Assembly (NCBI RefSeq): GCF_003130705.1
Contig: NZ_CP021354.1
Location: 6,014,001 to 6,078,000, forward strand
Direction: 5' to 3'
Source of the DNA: Rhodococcus oxybenzonivorans
GTDB taxonomy: Bacteria; Actinomycetota; Actinomycetes; Mycobacteriales; Mycobacteriaceae
DNA length: 64,000 nucleotides
Shown here piece by piece: positions 53,758 through 63,149 of the stretch (its first letter is position 1; each line of letters begins with the position of its first letter). Made by a program: the position numbers and the translations under genes. Below the pieces are notes generated by a model. It was given only the letters and a program-made list of their open reading frames with translations, did not search any database and had not been told where the DNA came from.

Positions 53758-54951
53758 ATGTCCTTCCTGATCGTCGGCGCCTCGGTTGCAGGCACTCGAA
53801 CAGCAATCGCCCTGCGGCAGCGCGGTTTCTCCGGGCACATAGTGCTCCTCGAGAGCGAAGAGCACTGGCCGTACGACAAGCCCCCTCTGTCCAAGGACCT
53901 CCTGGCCGAGGGGCACGTCCCGGATGTTCCGCGCCTTCTCACACCGGAGCTCGCAGCGGAGTTCGCCCTCGACGTCCGGTTGGGTATGCGCGCGACCGGT
54001 CTGGACCCGGCGCGGCGGGTGGTGTTCACCCACACCGGCGACGAGTTCTCGTACGAACGGTTGGTGATCGCTACCGGCGCTCATGCGCGGTCCCTCCCCA
54101 TACCTGCCGTACCGGGGGTTCACACGCTGCGAACGCTCGACGACGCGACGGCTCTGCGAGAAGCTCTCGCCGGCAGGCCGCGGGTGGCCGTGGTGGGCGC
54201 CGGATTCATCGGCGCCGAATTCGCCTCCGCGGCACGAGGGCGCGGCCTCGACGTCACTCTGATCGAGGCACTCGAGATCCCGATGAGTCACGTTTTCGGC
54301 GACGAGGTCGGGCGTGAGATCTCCTCGATCCACACACTTCACGGCGCCGGGCTCGTCACCGGAGCACGCGTCGAGCGGTTCCTCGGCAGCGAGCAGGTCG
54401 AGGGGGTCGCCCTCGCCGGCGGAACCGAGGTACCTGCCGACCTCGTCGTCGTCGGCGTGGGTGCGGTACCGAACACGCACTGGCTCGCGGACAGCGGGCT
54501 TCCCATCGACGGCGGGGTGCACTGCAGCGACCGCTTCGAGGTCGAAGGCTTCCCCTCCATCTTCGCGATCGGTGACCTCGCCCTGCGCCGACACCCACTG
54601 CTCGGGGTCAGCGCGCGGATCGAGCACTGGACCAGCGCCGGTGAACAAGCCGATGCTGTCGCCGCATTCGTTACCGGCGCGGAACCCCTTGCGGCCCAAC
54701 TTCCGTACGTGTGGTCGGACCAGTACGGCGCCCGGATCCAGATGGTTGGAATGCCCTCGCTCGGCGAACTCGCCCATCGCGAGGGGTCGATCGCGGAGGG
54801 CCGATTCCGCGCCGTCTACACCGACACCGACCACAACCCGATCGCCCAGGTCAGCGTCAACGACCCCAGAGCAGTAGCCGCGTTCCGCAAGAACCATCGT
54901 CGCGGCGGGAGTCTCGCGGACCTCGTCGGCCAGCAGACATCCGCCCGATAA
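53758..54951 (+). CDS. Ferredoxin reductase of the ring-hydroxylating dioxygenase
   Basis: A 397-residue FAD/NAD(P) oxidoreductase of the BphA4/CmtAa group: LIVGASVAGTRTAIALRQRG, DKPPLSKDLL, YERLVIATGAHAR, VAVVGAGFIGAEFA and FAIGDLALR, then a C-terminal reductase domain. It passes electrons from NADH to the Rieske ferredoxin (57225). No Shine-Dalgarno is visible; leaderless start is likely. First gene of the dioxygenase operon, behind two palindromes. Confidence 0.9.
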   Translation: MSFLIVGASVAGTRTAIALRQRGFSGHIVLLESEEHWPYDKPPLSKDLLAEGHVPDVPRLLTPELAAEFALDVRLGMRATGLDPARRVVFTHTGDEFSYERLVIATGAHARSLPIPAVPGVHTLRTLDDATALREALAGRPRVAVVGAGFIGAEFASAARGRGLDVTLIEALEIPMSHVFGDEVGREISSIHTLHGAGLVTGARVERFLGSEQVEGVALAGGTEVPADLVVVGVGAVPNTHWLADSGLPIDGGVHCSDRFEVEGFPSIFAIGDLALRRHPLLGVSARIEHWTSAGEQADAVAAFVTGAEPLAAQLPYVWSDQYGARIQMVGMPSLGELAHREGSIAEGRFRAVYTDTDHNPIAQVSVNDPRAVAAFRKNHRRGGSLADLVGQQTSAR

Positions 54952-54963
54952 AGGAAGGCACTC

Positions 54964-55245
54964 ATGCGTCATATTCAGCATTTCAAGGACGGTCCGGACA
55001 AGATCCTTCATATCGAGACCGAGGGCTGCAAGGTCAACGTGATCATCGGGACCCACGACCTGAGCAACGAGGTCTTCACGACCGTCGAGATTCTGCCCGC
55101 CGAACCGGACGACGACGGACGGAACTGGATGGCAATCGGTCCCACGGCTGTGCTGGTCGTTCCGGCTACCGGCTCCGATCCCGACAGTTGGTTCTTCCGG
55201 GACCTCGCAATGACCGATCCCAGCGTCGCCGACCACCACCACTAA
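54964..55245 (+). CDS. Unknown 93-residue protein in the dioxygenase operon
   Basis: A small acidic protein with a Shine-Dalgarno AAAGGAAGG just before ATG 54964, between the reductase and the alpha subunit. It contains KVNVIIGTHDLSNEVFTTVEILPAEPDDDG and AVLVVPATGSDPDSWFFRDLAM and ends in HHH. I do not recognise it. Its fixed place inside the operon and its size suggest an accessory or assembly factor, but there is no direct evidence of function. Confidence 0.75.
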   Translation: MRHIQHFKDGPDKILHIETEGCKVNVIIGTHDLSNEVFTTVEILPAEPDDDGRNWMAIGPTAVLVVPATGSDPDSWFFRDLAMTDPSVADHHH

Positions 55246-55291
55246 TACACGCCGCCGGCGCGGCCCGCACTCATCAGAACGGATCATCTCC

Positions 55292-56605
55292 ATGACCGCA
55301 GAGCAATTCATCATCGACGACCGTGAGAACAACCTTTTCCGGGTCAACCGTGAAGCCTTCACTTCCGAGGAGGTGCTGCAGCGCGAGCGAAAAGAGATCT
55401 TCGACAAGACGTGGCTGTACGTCGGACACGAGTCCGAAATTCCCGGCAAGAACGACTTCCAGACCCGGGACGTCGGCGGCCGGCCGGTGATCTTCAACCG
55501 CGACCGCCATGGTGATGTTCGGGTGCTGCTCAACACCTGCCTGCACAGGGGATCGTCCGTCTGCCGGCACAGTTCGGGTAACGCCAAAATTTTCACCTGC
55601 TTCTACCACGGCTGGGCGTACCGAAACTCGGGCGAGTTGGTCAACGTGCCCGGTAACGAGGATTACAAGAGCGAGCCGGCAGCGGTGTACAAGGGTCTAC
55701 AGTCCCCGGCACAGGTGGACAGCTACCGCGGGCTCTACTTCGTGAACTTCGATCCCGACGCGCCTGATCTGCTGACGTTCCTCGGCGAAGCGCGCTACTT
55801 CATCGATCTGGCAGCCGATCAGTCCCCCGAAGGCGTCGCAATCCTGGAGGGAACCCACAAGTACTCGCTGAAGGCCAACTGGAAGCTCCTCGTCGAGAAC
55901 AGCATCGACGGATATCACGCCAAATCCGTCCACCACACCTACTTCGAAATGATGATGGAACTGGGTGCCACACCCCCGATGCTGGGTAAGGAAACCGTCA
56001 ACGGTGTGGCGCCGGCCGGCATGGGCACCGAATTCCCGAACGGGCATGCCACATTGATGTACCCGGCCAACGGACTCCCTCTGGCGACCGACAGTGTCAA
56101 GCAGACCCTCGCCAACCTTCGAGCACAGGCCGAGCAGACCTTCGGTGAGAACTACGCCACCGCGATGTTCGGCCTGGCACGAAACTCGGTGTTCTTCCCC
56201 AGCCTCATCCTGATCGATCTCAGCTTCGGATTGACGCTGCGCACGTTCTACCCGGTGAGCCCATCGGAAACCCTTGTGACCGGCTGGCAGATCATCCCCA
56301 AGGGTGTCGACGAGGAGTTCGTCAAATACCGCATCAACAATGCACTCACCTTCTGGGGACCGGCGGGGCTCGCGACCCCAGACGATGTCGAGGCTCTCGA
56401 ACAGGCCCAGAAGGGGTTCGGTGCACGCGGCGAAGTCGGCTGGTCCGACGTGTCGAAAGGTATGGGCAAGCCCGTCCCAGCGGCAAACGACGAGCTGCAG
56501 ATGCGTTCGTGGTGGCGAGAATGGAACAGGCGAATCACCGGACAGCAACTCCCCACCGAGGGCACGTCGTTCGTTCCCTTCGACAAGCAGGACGTCGATG
56601 CCTGA
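55292..56605 (+). CDS. Rieske aromatic-ring-hydroxylating dioxygenase, alpha subunit
   Basis: A 437-residue catalytic subunit. The Rieske cluster is C83-L-H85 and C103-F-Y-H106. The mononuclear iron site has Asp206, His209 and His214 in the ENSIDGYHAKSVHH segment. Length and motifs fit a 2,3-dioxygenase acting on an aromatic acid. It acts with the beta subunit (56655), ferredoxin (57225) and reductase (53758) as a three-component system. Exact substrate unknown; the downstream pathway favours an alkyl-substituted benzoate such as p-cumate. Confidence 0.92.
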   Translation: MTAEQFIIDDRENNLFRVNREAFTSEEVLQRERKEIFDKTWLYVGHESEIPGKNDFQTRDVGGRPVIFNRDRHGDVRVLLNTCLHRGSSVCRHSSGNAKIFTCFYHGWAYRNSGELVNVPGNEDYKSEPAAVYKGLQSPAQVDSYRGLYFVNFDPDAPDLLTFLGEARYFIDLAADQSPEGVAILEGTHKYSLKANWKLLVENSIDGYHAKSVHHTYFEMMMELGATPPMLGKETVNGVAPAGMGTEFPNGHATLMYPANGLPLATDSVKQTLANLRAQAEQTFGENYATAMFGLARNSVFFPSLILIDLSFGLTLRTFYPVSPSETLVTGWQIIPKGVDEEFVKYRINNALTFWGPAGLATPDDVEALEQAQKGFGARGEVGWSDVSKGMGKPVPAANDELQMRSWWREWNRRITGQQLPTEGTSFVPFDKQDVDA

Positions 56606-56654
56606 CCTCGTTCGATAAGCGCCTATCCGCCAGTCACCCCAGAAGGACACCCTA

Positions 56655-57158
56655 ATGACTTCCGTGTCAGAGACACCAACCATCACGACGCGTAACGCCG
56701 TCGAGGAATTCCTGTTCCACGAAGCCGGCCTGATCGACGAATGGCGACTCGAGGAGTGGCTCGACCTGTTCACCCTCGACTGCACGTACGAGGTTCCGGC
56801 CACGGACCGGCCGCACGCGGACCCCGGTCTCACGTGGTCGCTCATCCACGATGGTCGCACCATGCTCGAGCAGAGGGTGATTCGGCTCAAGAAGCCGGAG
56901 GCGCACGCCGAGTTTCCCCATTCGCAGACCAGTCGAATCGTCGGCAACGTGCGGATCCTTGCAGAGACGGACGAAATGATCGCCGTCACTGCTAATTTCA
57001 TCATCAACCGCGCAAAATCGGGCAAGTTCGACACCTACGTCGGCCGGTACGACTACGAACTCATACCCGGGAACTCGTCGTTCCTGATCCGTCGAAAACG
57101 AGCCGTCCTGGCTCACGACATGCTCGACCCCCAGGGCAAAATCAGCTTCATCATCTGA
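56655..57158 (+). CDS. Ring-hydroxylating dioxygenase, beta subunit
   Basis: A 167-residue SnoaL-like beta subunit: VEEFLFHEAGLIDEWRLEEWLDLFTLDCTYEVPATD, SRIVGNVRILAET, and the final FLIRRKRAVLAHD. It has no cofactors and shapes the alpha3beta3 hexamer. It is 49 bp after the alpha subunit gene, in the same operon. Confidence 0.92.
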   Translation: MTSVSETPTITTRNAVEEFLFHEAGLIDEWRLEEWLDLFTLDCTYEVPATDRPHADPGLTWSLIHDGRTMLEQRVIRLKKPEAHAEFPHSQTSRIVGNVRILAETDEMIAVTANFIINRAKSGKFDTYVGRYDYELIPGNSSFLIRRKRAVLAHDMLDPQGKISFII

Positions 57159-57224
57159 ACGATCCACGATTCGCACCGCCGACAAATAGGCGATTCCGCA
57201 TCGCGCTTTACGAGAGGGCCGACC

Positions 57225-57560
57225 ATGGCACCAGAAACGTCAACCGAAGCACTGATCTTCGCGTGCAACGAGCAGGATCTGGCTGACGGTGAAACTCTAC
57301 GCTTGGACGCCGACGGTGGGATCGCCGTGTATCGCGTCGACGGCGAATTTTATGCCACATCCGACTCCTGTAGTCACGAGAAGTGGTCGCTCGGCGAAGA
57401 GGGCGAACTCGAGGGGCACGAAGTGCTCTGCACACTCCACATGGCCCGGTTCGACGTCCGCACCGGAGCACCCCTGTGCTTTCCCGCGGTTCTCGCACTG
57501 AAGAAGTACCGAACCGTCGTAACCGACGGCCGGGTGTACATAGCGCCGAACGAAGACTGA
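57225..57560 (+). CDS. Rieske-type ferredoxin of the dioxygenase
   Basis: A 111-residue protein with C49-S-H51 and C69-T-L-H72 in a Rieske fold. It carries electrons from the reductase to the alpha subunit. GAGAGGG lies upstream of ATG 57225. Third component of the same system. Confidence 0.92.
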   Translation: MAPETSTEALIFACNEQDLADGETLRLDADGGIAVYRVDGEFYATSDSCSHEKWSLGEEGELEGHEVLCTLHMARFDVRTGAPLCFPAVLALKKYRTVVTDGRVYIAPNED

Positions 57561-57602
57561 ACACCGTCGCGCAGCGTATTCCAGCGGAAGGTAGTACCAC
57601 AC

Positions 57603-58382
57603 ATGAACAGGTTCAAAAGCCGGACCGCGGTTGTCACCGGTGCAGGCAGCGGCATCGGTCGCGCCATCGCCGTGCGATTGGCGGATGAGGGTGCCGATCT
57701 CGTCCTCGGAGACCTCAGTGCGGACGCAATAGAGGCGGTGGCCGAACACCTTCGGCCGGGCGCGGCGTCGGTGACCACCGTGGTCGGAGACCTCTCCCAG
57801 CGAGAGGATGCCGCCGACCTCATCCGGCGGACAGTCACCGAACGTGGCGCGATAGACGTGCTGGTGAACTGCGCGGGCGGCGGCGTCATCCTTCCCACGT
57901 TCGACCACACCGAGGAAACCTTACGGGCCACCATCGACCGCAACCTCTGGACGACCCTGTACACCACGCTCGAGGCACTACCCCACATGGTGGACGCCGG
58001 TTACGGCCGAATCGTGCACATAGGAGCCGAATCCGTACGCAACGGTCTGTACCGGCACGCAATTTACAACGCCGCGAAGGGTGGAGTTCATGCATTCGGA
58101 ACCGGACTCGCGCGTGAGTTCGCGGATTACGGAATCACCGTCAACACGGTCGCTCCGGCGTGGATCGAGACGCCGGAGGCCGCCGCCAAGTTGGCCTCCG
58201 CACCGGCCGAGGTGAAAGACGACATGGCGATATTCGGTGCCCAGATGCGCAACCTCATCCCGATGGATCGTCCAGGAACGGTCGAAGAAGTAGCGGCCAC
58301 AGTCGCCTTCGTCGCGTCCGAAGAAGCGTCCTACGTGACGGGTCAGGTGATCAGCGTGAACGGTGGCAGTTCCATGCTGTGA
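57603..58382 (+). CDS. SDR, probable cis-dihydrodiol dehydrogenase
   Basis: A 259-residue classical SDR: VTGAGSGIGRAIAVRLADEG, NCAGGG, and the Y-N-A-A-K catalytic pair near 158 (YNAAKGG). It follows the ferredoxin by 42 bp. By position it rearomatises the cis-dihydrodiol formed by the dioxygenase to the catechol-type acid that the LigB enzyme then opens. Intact in contrast to the tyrosine-less SDR at 42067. Confidence 0.88.
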   Translation: MNRFKSRTAVVTGAGSGIGRAIAVRLADEGADLVLGDLSADAIEAVAEHLRPGAASVTTVVGDLSQREDAADLIRRTVTERGAIDVLVNCAGGGVILPTFDHTEETLRATIDRNLWTTLYTTLEALPHMVDAGYGRIVHIGAESVRNGLYRHAIYNAAKGGVHAFGTGLAREFADYGITVNTVAPAWIETPEAAAKLASAPAEVKDDMAIFGAQMRNLIPMDRPGTVEEVAATVAFVASEEASYVTGQVISVNGGSSML

Positions 58383-58442
58383 CGCAGTTTGGACGTGCTC
58401 TCGAACCGCAGCCGGGAGGGCCAAGGTAAGTGCGTCGCCGCC

Positions 58443-59228
58443 CTATTCTCGATCCCTGGCGTCGGTGAGCGCACGGGTAATGCTCAGGGCGGTGGTATGG
58501 ACGGCGGGACCTACACGCCGGATATCGACCTTGCCGATCCATCCGGACGCGGAGACGGCGGCCACCGGTGGACCGTCGTCAATGCGGATGACGCTCGCCA
58601 CGCAGGCCACGCCCGGTGCGGATTCCTCGTGCTCGTAGGCGATGCCGCTCGAGGCTATGCGGCGCAGCTGCCGCACCAGGGGTCCGGGCGTGGTGATGGT
58701 GCGTGGACCCACCTGGACCAGGCCGGCCGCGAGCACCTCGGCGATCATCTGCGGCGGCGATCCGGCGAGCAGGGCTTTGCCCACCCCCGTGGCGTGCGCG
58801 GGTAAACGGCTACCCACGCCGGACGGCAGCCACGGTGCGTCCCGTCCCGGCAGGATCTCGACGTAGACCACCTCGGTGCCGTCGAGGATGGCCAGATGCA
58901 CGGTCTGCCGCGTCGCCTCCCGCAGATCGGCGAGGAACGGCAGCGCCACCTCGCGTACCGACCGGCGCCGTGAGGCCCGTTCGCCGAGTTCGAACAGCCG
59001 CAGACCGAGCACCACCTTGACACCCCGACGTTCGAGAAACCCGACGCCTTCCATCTCCTTCACCAACCGCGACACCGTCGCCTTCGGTATCCCGGTCCGC
59101 CGGGTCAGTTCGTTCACACCCAGCGCGGTGTCGGTGGGCCCGAATGCGGCGAACAGATCCGACATCCGCCGGACCACCGACGTCGGCTCGCCACCGGGCG
59201 GCGAAGTGTTCCGTTCTACGGGACTCAT
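58443..59228 (-). CDS. Second IclR-family regulator
   Basis: A 261-residue protein. Winged HTH VNELTRRTGIPKATVSRLVKEMEGVGFLERRGVKVVLGLRL, then the effector domain with LPFLADLREATRQTVHLAIL and RLPAHATGVGKALLAG. It is less than 35% alike by eye to the IclR at 48518 outside the HTH. Divergent from the hydratase-aldolase genes, so it probably controls that lower-pathway unit. ATG 59228 is chosen because the earlier in-frame start adds a non-conserved leader. A partial GTTCC-N7-GGGAC lies over its start region. Confidence 0.85.
   Translation of the reverse strand: MSPVERNTSPPGGEPTSVVRRMSDLFAAFGPTDTALGVNELTRRTGIPKATVSRLVKEMEGVGFLERRGVKVVLGLRLFELGERASRRRSVREVALPFLADLREATRQTVHLAILDGTEVVYVEILPGRDAPWLPSGVGSRLPAHATGVGKALLAGSPPQMIAEVLAAGLVQVGPRTITTPGPLVRQLRRIASSGIAYEHEESAPGVACVASVIRIDDGPPVAAVSASGWIGKVDIRRVGPAVHTTALSITRALTDARDRE
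59208..59224. promoter_or_regulatory. Weak IclR-type palindrome over the second iclR start
   Basis: GTTCC-GTTCTAC-GGGAC: one mismatch from the GTTCC-N7-GGAAC pattern and lacking the AG at the start of the spacer. It lies just inside the coding start of the second iclR gene, so it may be chance. Confidence 0.3.
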
Positions 59229-59317
59229 TCGTTGAGTATCACCACCCGGCCCGGCACAGTACAAGCCACACGCGCCGTCCGCATCCCCCACGAGCGAAAA
59301 GCAATCGGAGGACATTG

Positions 59318-60151
59318 ATGTCAGCTAGCACGCCCACCACTCAACGAAGTTCGTCGATCCTGGCCGCAGCCGCCCGCCTTGCGGCCGCAACCACCCGACC
59401 GTGCGCACCCGTGCGGGACCTACTCGGAGTCACCGATATCGACGCCGCCTACGCGGTCCAGCAGCGGTTGGCCGATGACCGGGTAGCCGCCGGCGGCACC
59501 ATCACCGGCCGGAAGATCGGCCTCACCTCCCCCGCCGTGCAACAACAACTCGGGGTGAACCAACCGGATTTCGGTGTGCTGTTCGCAGACATGGACGTCA
59601 CCGGCCTACCCGAGGTACCGAGTAGCCGGTTGCTGCAGCCGAAGGCCGAGGCCGAGATCGCCTTCGAACTCGGCGCCGACCTCGTCGACGGCGACCTCGA
59701 CATCACACAGGTCCGGGCCGCCGTCGCCCGCGCCGCTGCAGCGTTGGAGATCGTCGACTCCCGCATCGCCGACTGGGACATCACCATCACCGACACCGTC
59801 GCCGACAACGGCTCCTCCGGACTCTACGTCCTCGGCGAGAAATGGCTCACGCTGGACGAATTCGAGCCCCGCGATGTCGCGATGCGGCTCTACAAGAATG
59901 GTGAACTTGCCTCCAAGGGCACCGGTGCCGCGTGCCTCGGTGACCCCCTCGAAGCGCTCTCCTGGCTCGCCCGCAACGCCCGCGACTACGGTCAGCCCCT
60001 GCGCGCCGGACAGGTCATCCTCTCCGGGGCCCTCGGCCCCATGGTCCCCACCCCGCCGGGTACCACCATCCGCGCCGATCTGACCAGCCTCGGCACCGTG
60101 ACCGCCACCTTCTCGACCGTGCCAATCCCCTTCCCTAAGGACAACTCATGA
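59318..60151 (+). CDS. 2-keto-4-pentenoate (2-hydroxypenta-2,4-dienoate) hydratase
   Basis: A 277-residue hydratase of the MhpD/HsaE group: [55 protein letters not shown] and [10 protein letters not shown]. It hydrates the dienoate released by the C-C hydrolase to 4-hydroxy-2-oxovalerate. CGGAGGA lies just before ATG 59318. Its stop overlaps the dehydrogenase start by 4 bp. Confidence 0.92.
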   Translation: MSASTPTTQRSSSILAAAARLAAATTRPCAPVRDLLGVTDIDAAYAVQQRLADDRVAAGGTITGRKIGLTSPAVQQQLGVNQPDFGVLFADMDVTGLPEVPSSRLLQPKAEAEIAFELGADLVDGDLDITQVRAAVARAAAALEIVDSRIADWDITITDTVADNGSSGLYVLGEKWLTLDEFEPRDVAMRLYKNGELASKGTGAACLGDPLEALSWLARNARDYGQPLRAGQVILSGALGPMVPTPPGTTIRADLTSLGTVTATFSTVPIPFPKDNS

Positions 60152-61119
60152 CCGACACCCCCAAGATCAAGGTCGCGATCATCGGATCCGGCAACATCGG
60201 CACCGACCTGATGATCAAGGTCATCCGCAACTCCGACACCCTCGAGATGGGCGCAATGGTCGGCATCGACCCGACTTCCGACGGACTCGCCCGCGCCACC
60301 CGACTGAACGTGCCCACCACCGCCGACGGCGTCGACGGCCTGATCGCCCTCGACAACTTCGCCGACATCGCCATCATCTTCGACGCCACCTCCGCCAAAG
60401 CCCACCAGGCCAACGCCGCCGCCCTCGCCCCCTACGGGAAGAAGCTCGTCGACCTCACCCCCGCCGCGATCGGCCCGTTCGTCGTTCCCCCGGTCAACCT
60501 CGAGCAGCACCTCGACTCCGGCGTCGACAACGTCAACATGGTCACCTGCGGCGGCCAGGCCACCATCCCCATGGTCGCCGCCATCTCCGCGGTCACCCCC
60601 GTCGCCTACGCCGAGATCGTCGCGTCCATCGCCTCCAAATCCGCCGGCCCCGGTACAAGGGCGAACATCGACGAATTCACCGAAACCACCTCCCACGCCA
60701 TCGAACAGGTCGGCGGCGCCGCCCGCGGCAAGGCCGTGATCATCCTCAACCCCGCCGAACCGCCCCTGCTGATGCGCGACACCGTCTTCGCCCTGATCGG
60801 CGACGCCGACCACGACGCGATCCGCGCGTCCGTCACCGAGATGGCCGCCCGGGTCGCCGAATACGTCCCCGGCTATCGGCTCAAGCAGGACGTCCAGTTC
60901 ACCCCCATCCCCGACGGCGAACCCGTGCATACCCTGCTGCGCGACGGCGGCGGTCCGGTCACCACGAAGGTGTCGATCTTCCTCGAGGTCGAGGGCGCCG
61001 CCCACTACCTGCCCGCCTACGCCGGCAACCTCGACATCATGACCTCCGCGGCCCTGCGCACCGCCGAGTCCATCGCCCGACGCATCCAGAACACCATTCC
61101 CGCGGAGGCAAACTCGTGA
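60148..61119 (+). CDS. Acetaldehyde dehydrogenase (acylating)
   Basis: A 323-residue enzyme of the MhpF/BphJ/HsaG group: [14 protein letters not shown]ossmann motif, catalytic Cys in [12 protein letters not shown], and PLLMRDTVF with [12 protein letters not shown]. It oxidises acetaldehyde from the aldolase to acetyl-CoA by direct channelling. Overlaps both neighbours by 4 bp. Confidence 0.93.
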   Translation: MTDTPKIKVAIIGSGNIGTDLMIKVIRNSDTLEMGAMVGIDPTSDGLARATRLNVPTTADGVDGLIALDNFADIAIIFDATSAKAHQANAAALAPYGKKLVDLTPAAIGPFVVPPVNLEQHLDSGVDNVNMVTCGGQATIPMVAAISAVTPVAYAEIVASIASKSAGPGTRANIDEFTETTSHAIEQVGGAARGKAVIILNPAEPPLLMRDTVFALIGDADHDAIRASVTEMAARVAEYVPGYRLKQDVQFTPIPDGEPVHTLLRDGGGPVTTKVSIFLEVEGAAHYLPAYAGNLDIMTSAALRTAESIARRIQNTIPAEANS

Positions 61120-62132
61120 CCACCCCCCAGCTCTACATTCAGGACGTCACGCTCCGCGACGGCATGCACGCGGTCCGGCACCGCATCACCCCCGACGACG
61201 TCGGAGCGATTGTTGCCGCCCTCGACGCCGCCGGTGTCGACGCGATCGAGGTCGCCCACGGCGACGGTCTCGCCGGAGGCTCCCTCAACTACGGGCCCGG
61301 CTCGAACACCGACTGGGAATGGATCGAGGCGGCCGCCGACAATCTGACCCACGCCACCCTGACCACGCTGCTGATACCCGGCATCGGCAGCATCGCCGAA
61401 CTCGAACACGCCTACCAACTCGGGGTGCGCTCCATCCGGATCGCCACGCACTGCACCGAGGCAGATGTGTCCGCCCAGCACATCGCCAAGGCCCGCGAGC
61501 TCGGCATGGACGTCTCCGGATTCTTGATGATGAGTCACATGGCCCCCGCCGACGACCTCGCCAAGCAGGCCAAGTTGATGGAATCGTATGGGGCGCACTG
61601 CGTGTACGTCACCGACTCCGGAGGCCGACTCACCATGGACGGTGTCCGCGACAGGGTCCGCGCCTACCGGAACATTCTCGACCCCGGCACCCAGATCGGT
61701 ATCCACGCCCACGAAAACCTCTCACTGTCCGTCGCCAACAGCGTGATCGCCGTCGAAGAAGGCGTCACCCGCGTCGACGCGTCCCTCGCCGGGCACGGCG
61801 CCGGCGCCGGCAACTGCCCGATCGAACCATTCATCGCCGTCGCCAACCTCCAAAACTGGACGCACGGCTGCGACCTGTTCGCCCTCCAAGACGCCGCCGA
61901 CGACCTCGTCCGACCCCTGCAAGACCGGCCCGTGCGCGTGGACCGAGAAACCCTCACCCTCGGCTACGCCGGCGTCTACTCCAGCTTCCTCCGCCACGCC
62001 GAAACCGCCTCGAAGCAATACGGCATCGACGTGCGCACCATCCTCCTCGAAGTCGGCAAACGCGGACTCGTCGGCGGACAGGAAGACATGATCACCGACA
62101 TCGCCCTCGACTTGACGGCTCAGGGACGATGA
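61116..62132 (+). CDS. 4-hydroxy-2-oxovalerate aldolase
   Basis: A 338-residue DRE-TIM metallolyase of the MhpE/BphI/HsaF group: [13 protein letters not shown] start (metal and substrate Arg/Asp), [25 protein letters not shown] and [15 protein letters not shown]. It splits 4-hydroxy-2-oxovalerate into pyruvate and acetaldehyde in complex with the dehydrogenase encoded just before it. End of the lower-pathway unit. Confidence 0.93.
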   Translation: MTTPQLYIQDVTLRDGMHAVRHRITPDDVGAIVAALDAAGVDAIEVAHGDGLAGGSLNYGPGSNTDWEWIEAAADNLTHATLTTLLIPGIGSIAELEHAYQLGVRSIRIATHCTEADVSAQHIAKARELGMDVSGFLMMSHMAPADDLAKQAKLMESYGAHCVYVTDSGGRLTMDGVRDRVRAYRNILDPGTQIGIHAHENLSLSVANSVIAVEEGVTRVDASLAGHGAGAGNCPIEPFIAVANLQNWTHGCDLFALQDAADDLVRPLQDRPVRVDRETLTLGYAGVYSSFLRHAETASKQYGIDVRTILLEVGKRGLVGGQEDMITDIALDLTAQGR

Positions 62133-62206
62133 CCGTCCTCCACCCCCCTTGCCAGAGGCGACGCGACTTGATTATGGTCAGTCCATTCGCATGAGAGGAG
62201 ATCAGC

Positions 62207-63127
62207 GTGTCGATCAGAGTGGGGTTGTCGGTCACTGATGCACTTCTCGTCCCGAAACCCGTAGATCGGAGGCTTCTTCTCGACTCCGCGGCCGAAGCCG
62301 GGCTCGACCACATCACCGTCGGTGACCACATCAGCTTCCACGGCGGTACCGGGTTCGACGGCATGGTGTCGGCCACGACCGTCCTGTCCAGCCACGACAC
62401 TCTTTCGGTGATCATCGGTGTCTACCTGCTCGGCCTGCGGCACCCGATGCTCGCCGCCCGCCAGATCGCGACGCTCTCGCAGATCGCGCCCGGACGGTTG
62501 GTCGTCGGTGCCGGCGTCGGCGGTGAGGACCGATCCGAGATTTCGAACAGCGGGGTCGACCCCAGCACCCGCGGCCGTCGGCTCGACGAGACCCTCGAGG
62601 TTCTGCGTGCTGTCCTCACCGGTGAGGAGGTCACCCATCACGGTGAGTTCTTTACCCTCGACCAGGCACGAATCTTACCGGCGCCGCGGCCCGCCGTTCC
62701 GATCCTCATTGGCGGCCGAGGTGAATCCGCCATTCGCCGCACCGCCCGCTACGGCGACGGCTGGCTCGGAATCTTCTGCACACCGAGGCGGTTCTCCGAG
62801 ACACGTACCGCGATCCTCGACGCCGCCGCGCGGGAGAACCGCGCTCCCGACTCGTTCGGCGTGAACGTCTGGTGTGGACTCGACACCGACGCCGATGTTG
62901 CGGATCGTCTGGTGGGCGAGAAGATGCAGGCGTTGTATCAGTTGCCGCGCGACAAGTTCCGTCACCTGGCACCCTCCGGAACACCCGAGCAAGTGGCCGA
63001 GTGGCTGAACTCGTTCGTCGAGGCCGGTGCCGACAACATCACCCTGGTCCCGGCAGCCACCTCGATGGAAGCGGCGATCGAGCACACGGCCGCGGTCCGT
63101 GCACTACTGCTCGGCCATCACAGCTGA
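62207..63127 (+). CDS. LLM-class F420-dependent oxidoreductase-like protein
   Basis: A 306-residue luciferase-like barrel of the F420 (TIGR03619-like) branch: DHITVGDHISFHGGTGFDG, LLGLRHPMLAARQIATLSQIAPGRLVVGAGVGGE, ILIGGRGESAIRRTARYGDGW. GTG 62207 has GAGAGGAGA upstream. It starts 75 bp after the aldolase on the same strand. Possible role in the pathway is unknown; it could also be unrelated. Confidence 0.83.
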   Translation: MSIRVGLSVTDALLVPKPVDRRLLLDSAAEAGLDHITVGDHISFHGGTGFDGMVSATTVLSSHDTLSVIIGVYLLGLRHPMLAARQIATLSQIAPGRLVVGAGVGGEDRSEISNSGVDPSTRGRRLDETLEVLRAVLTGEEVTHHGEFFTLDQARILPAPRPAVPILIGGRGESAIRRTARYGDGWLGIFCTPRRFSETRTAILDAAARENRAPDSFGVNVWCGLDTDADVADRLVGEKMQALYQLPRDKFRHLAPSGTPEQVAEWLNSFVEAGADNITLVPAATSMEAAIEHTAAVRALLLGHHS

Positions 63128-63149
63128 CCGGGCAGAATTGAGGACGCCG

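Noticed and set aside
52948..55596. An 882-codon minus-strand gene
   Set aside because: Only the last 219 codons match a transporter. The rest is antisense to the reductase and dioxygenase genes.
57570..57590. A fifth IclR-type palindrome before the SDR gene
   Set aside because: The TTCC/GGAA halves are separated by only three bases, not seven.
59992..61005. A 337-codon minus-strand frame rich in Gly, Asp and Val
   Set aside because: Antisense to the acylating acetaldehyde dehydrogenase. Its composition mirrors GCC/GAC codons on the other strand.
61319..62194. An Arg-rich 291-codon plus-strand frame
   Set aside because: It is the +1 or +2 shadow of the aldolase and has no recognisable motif.
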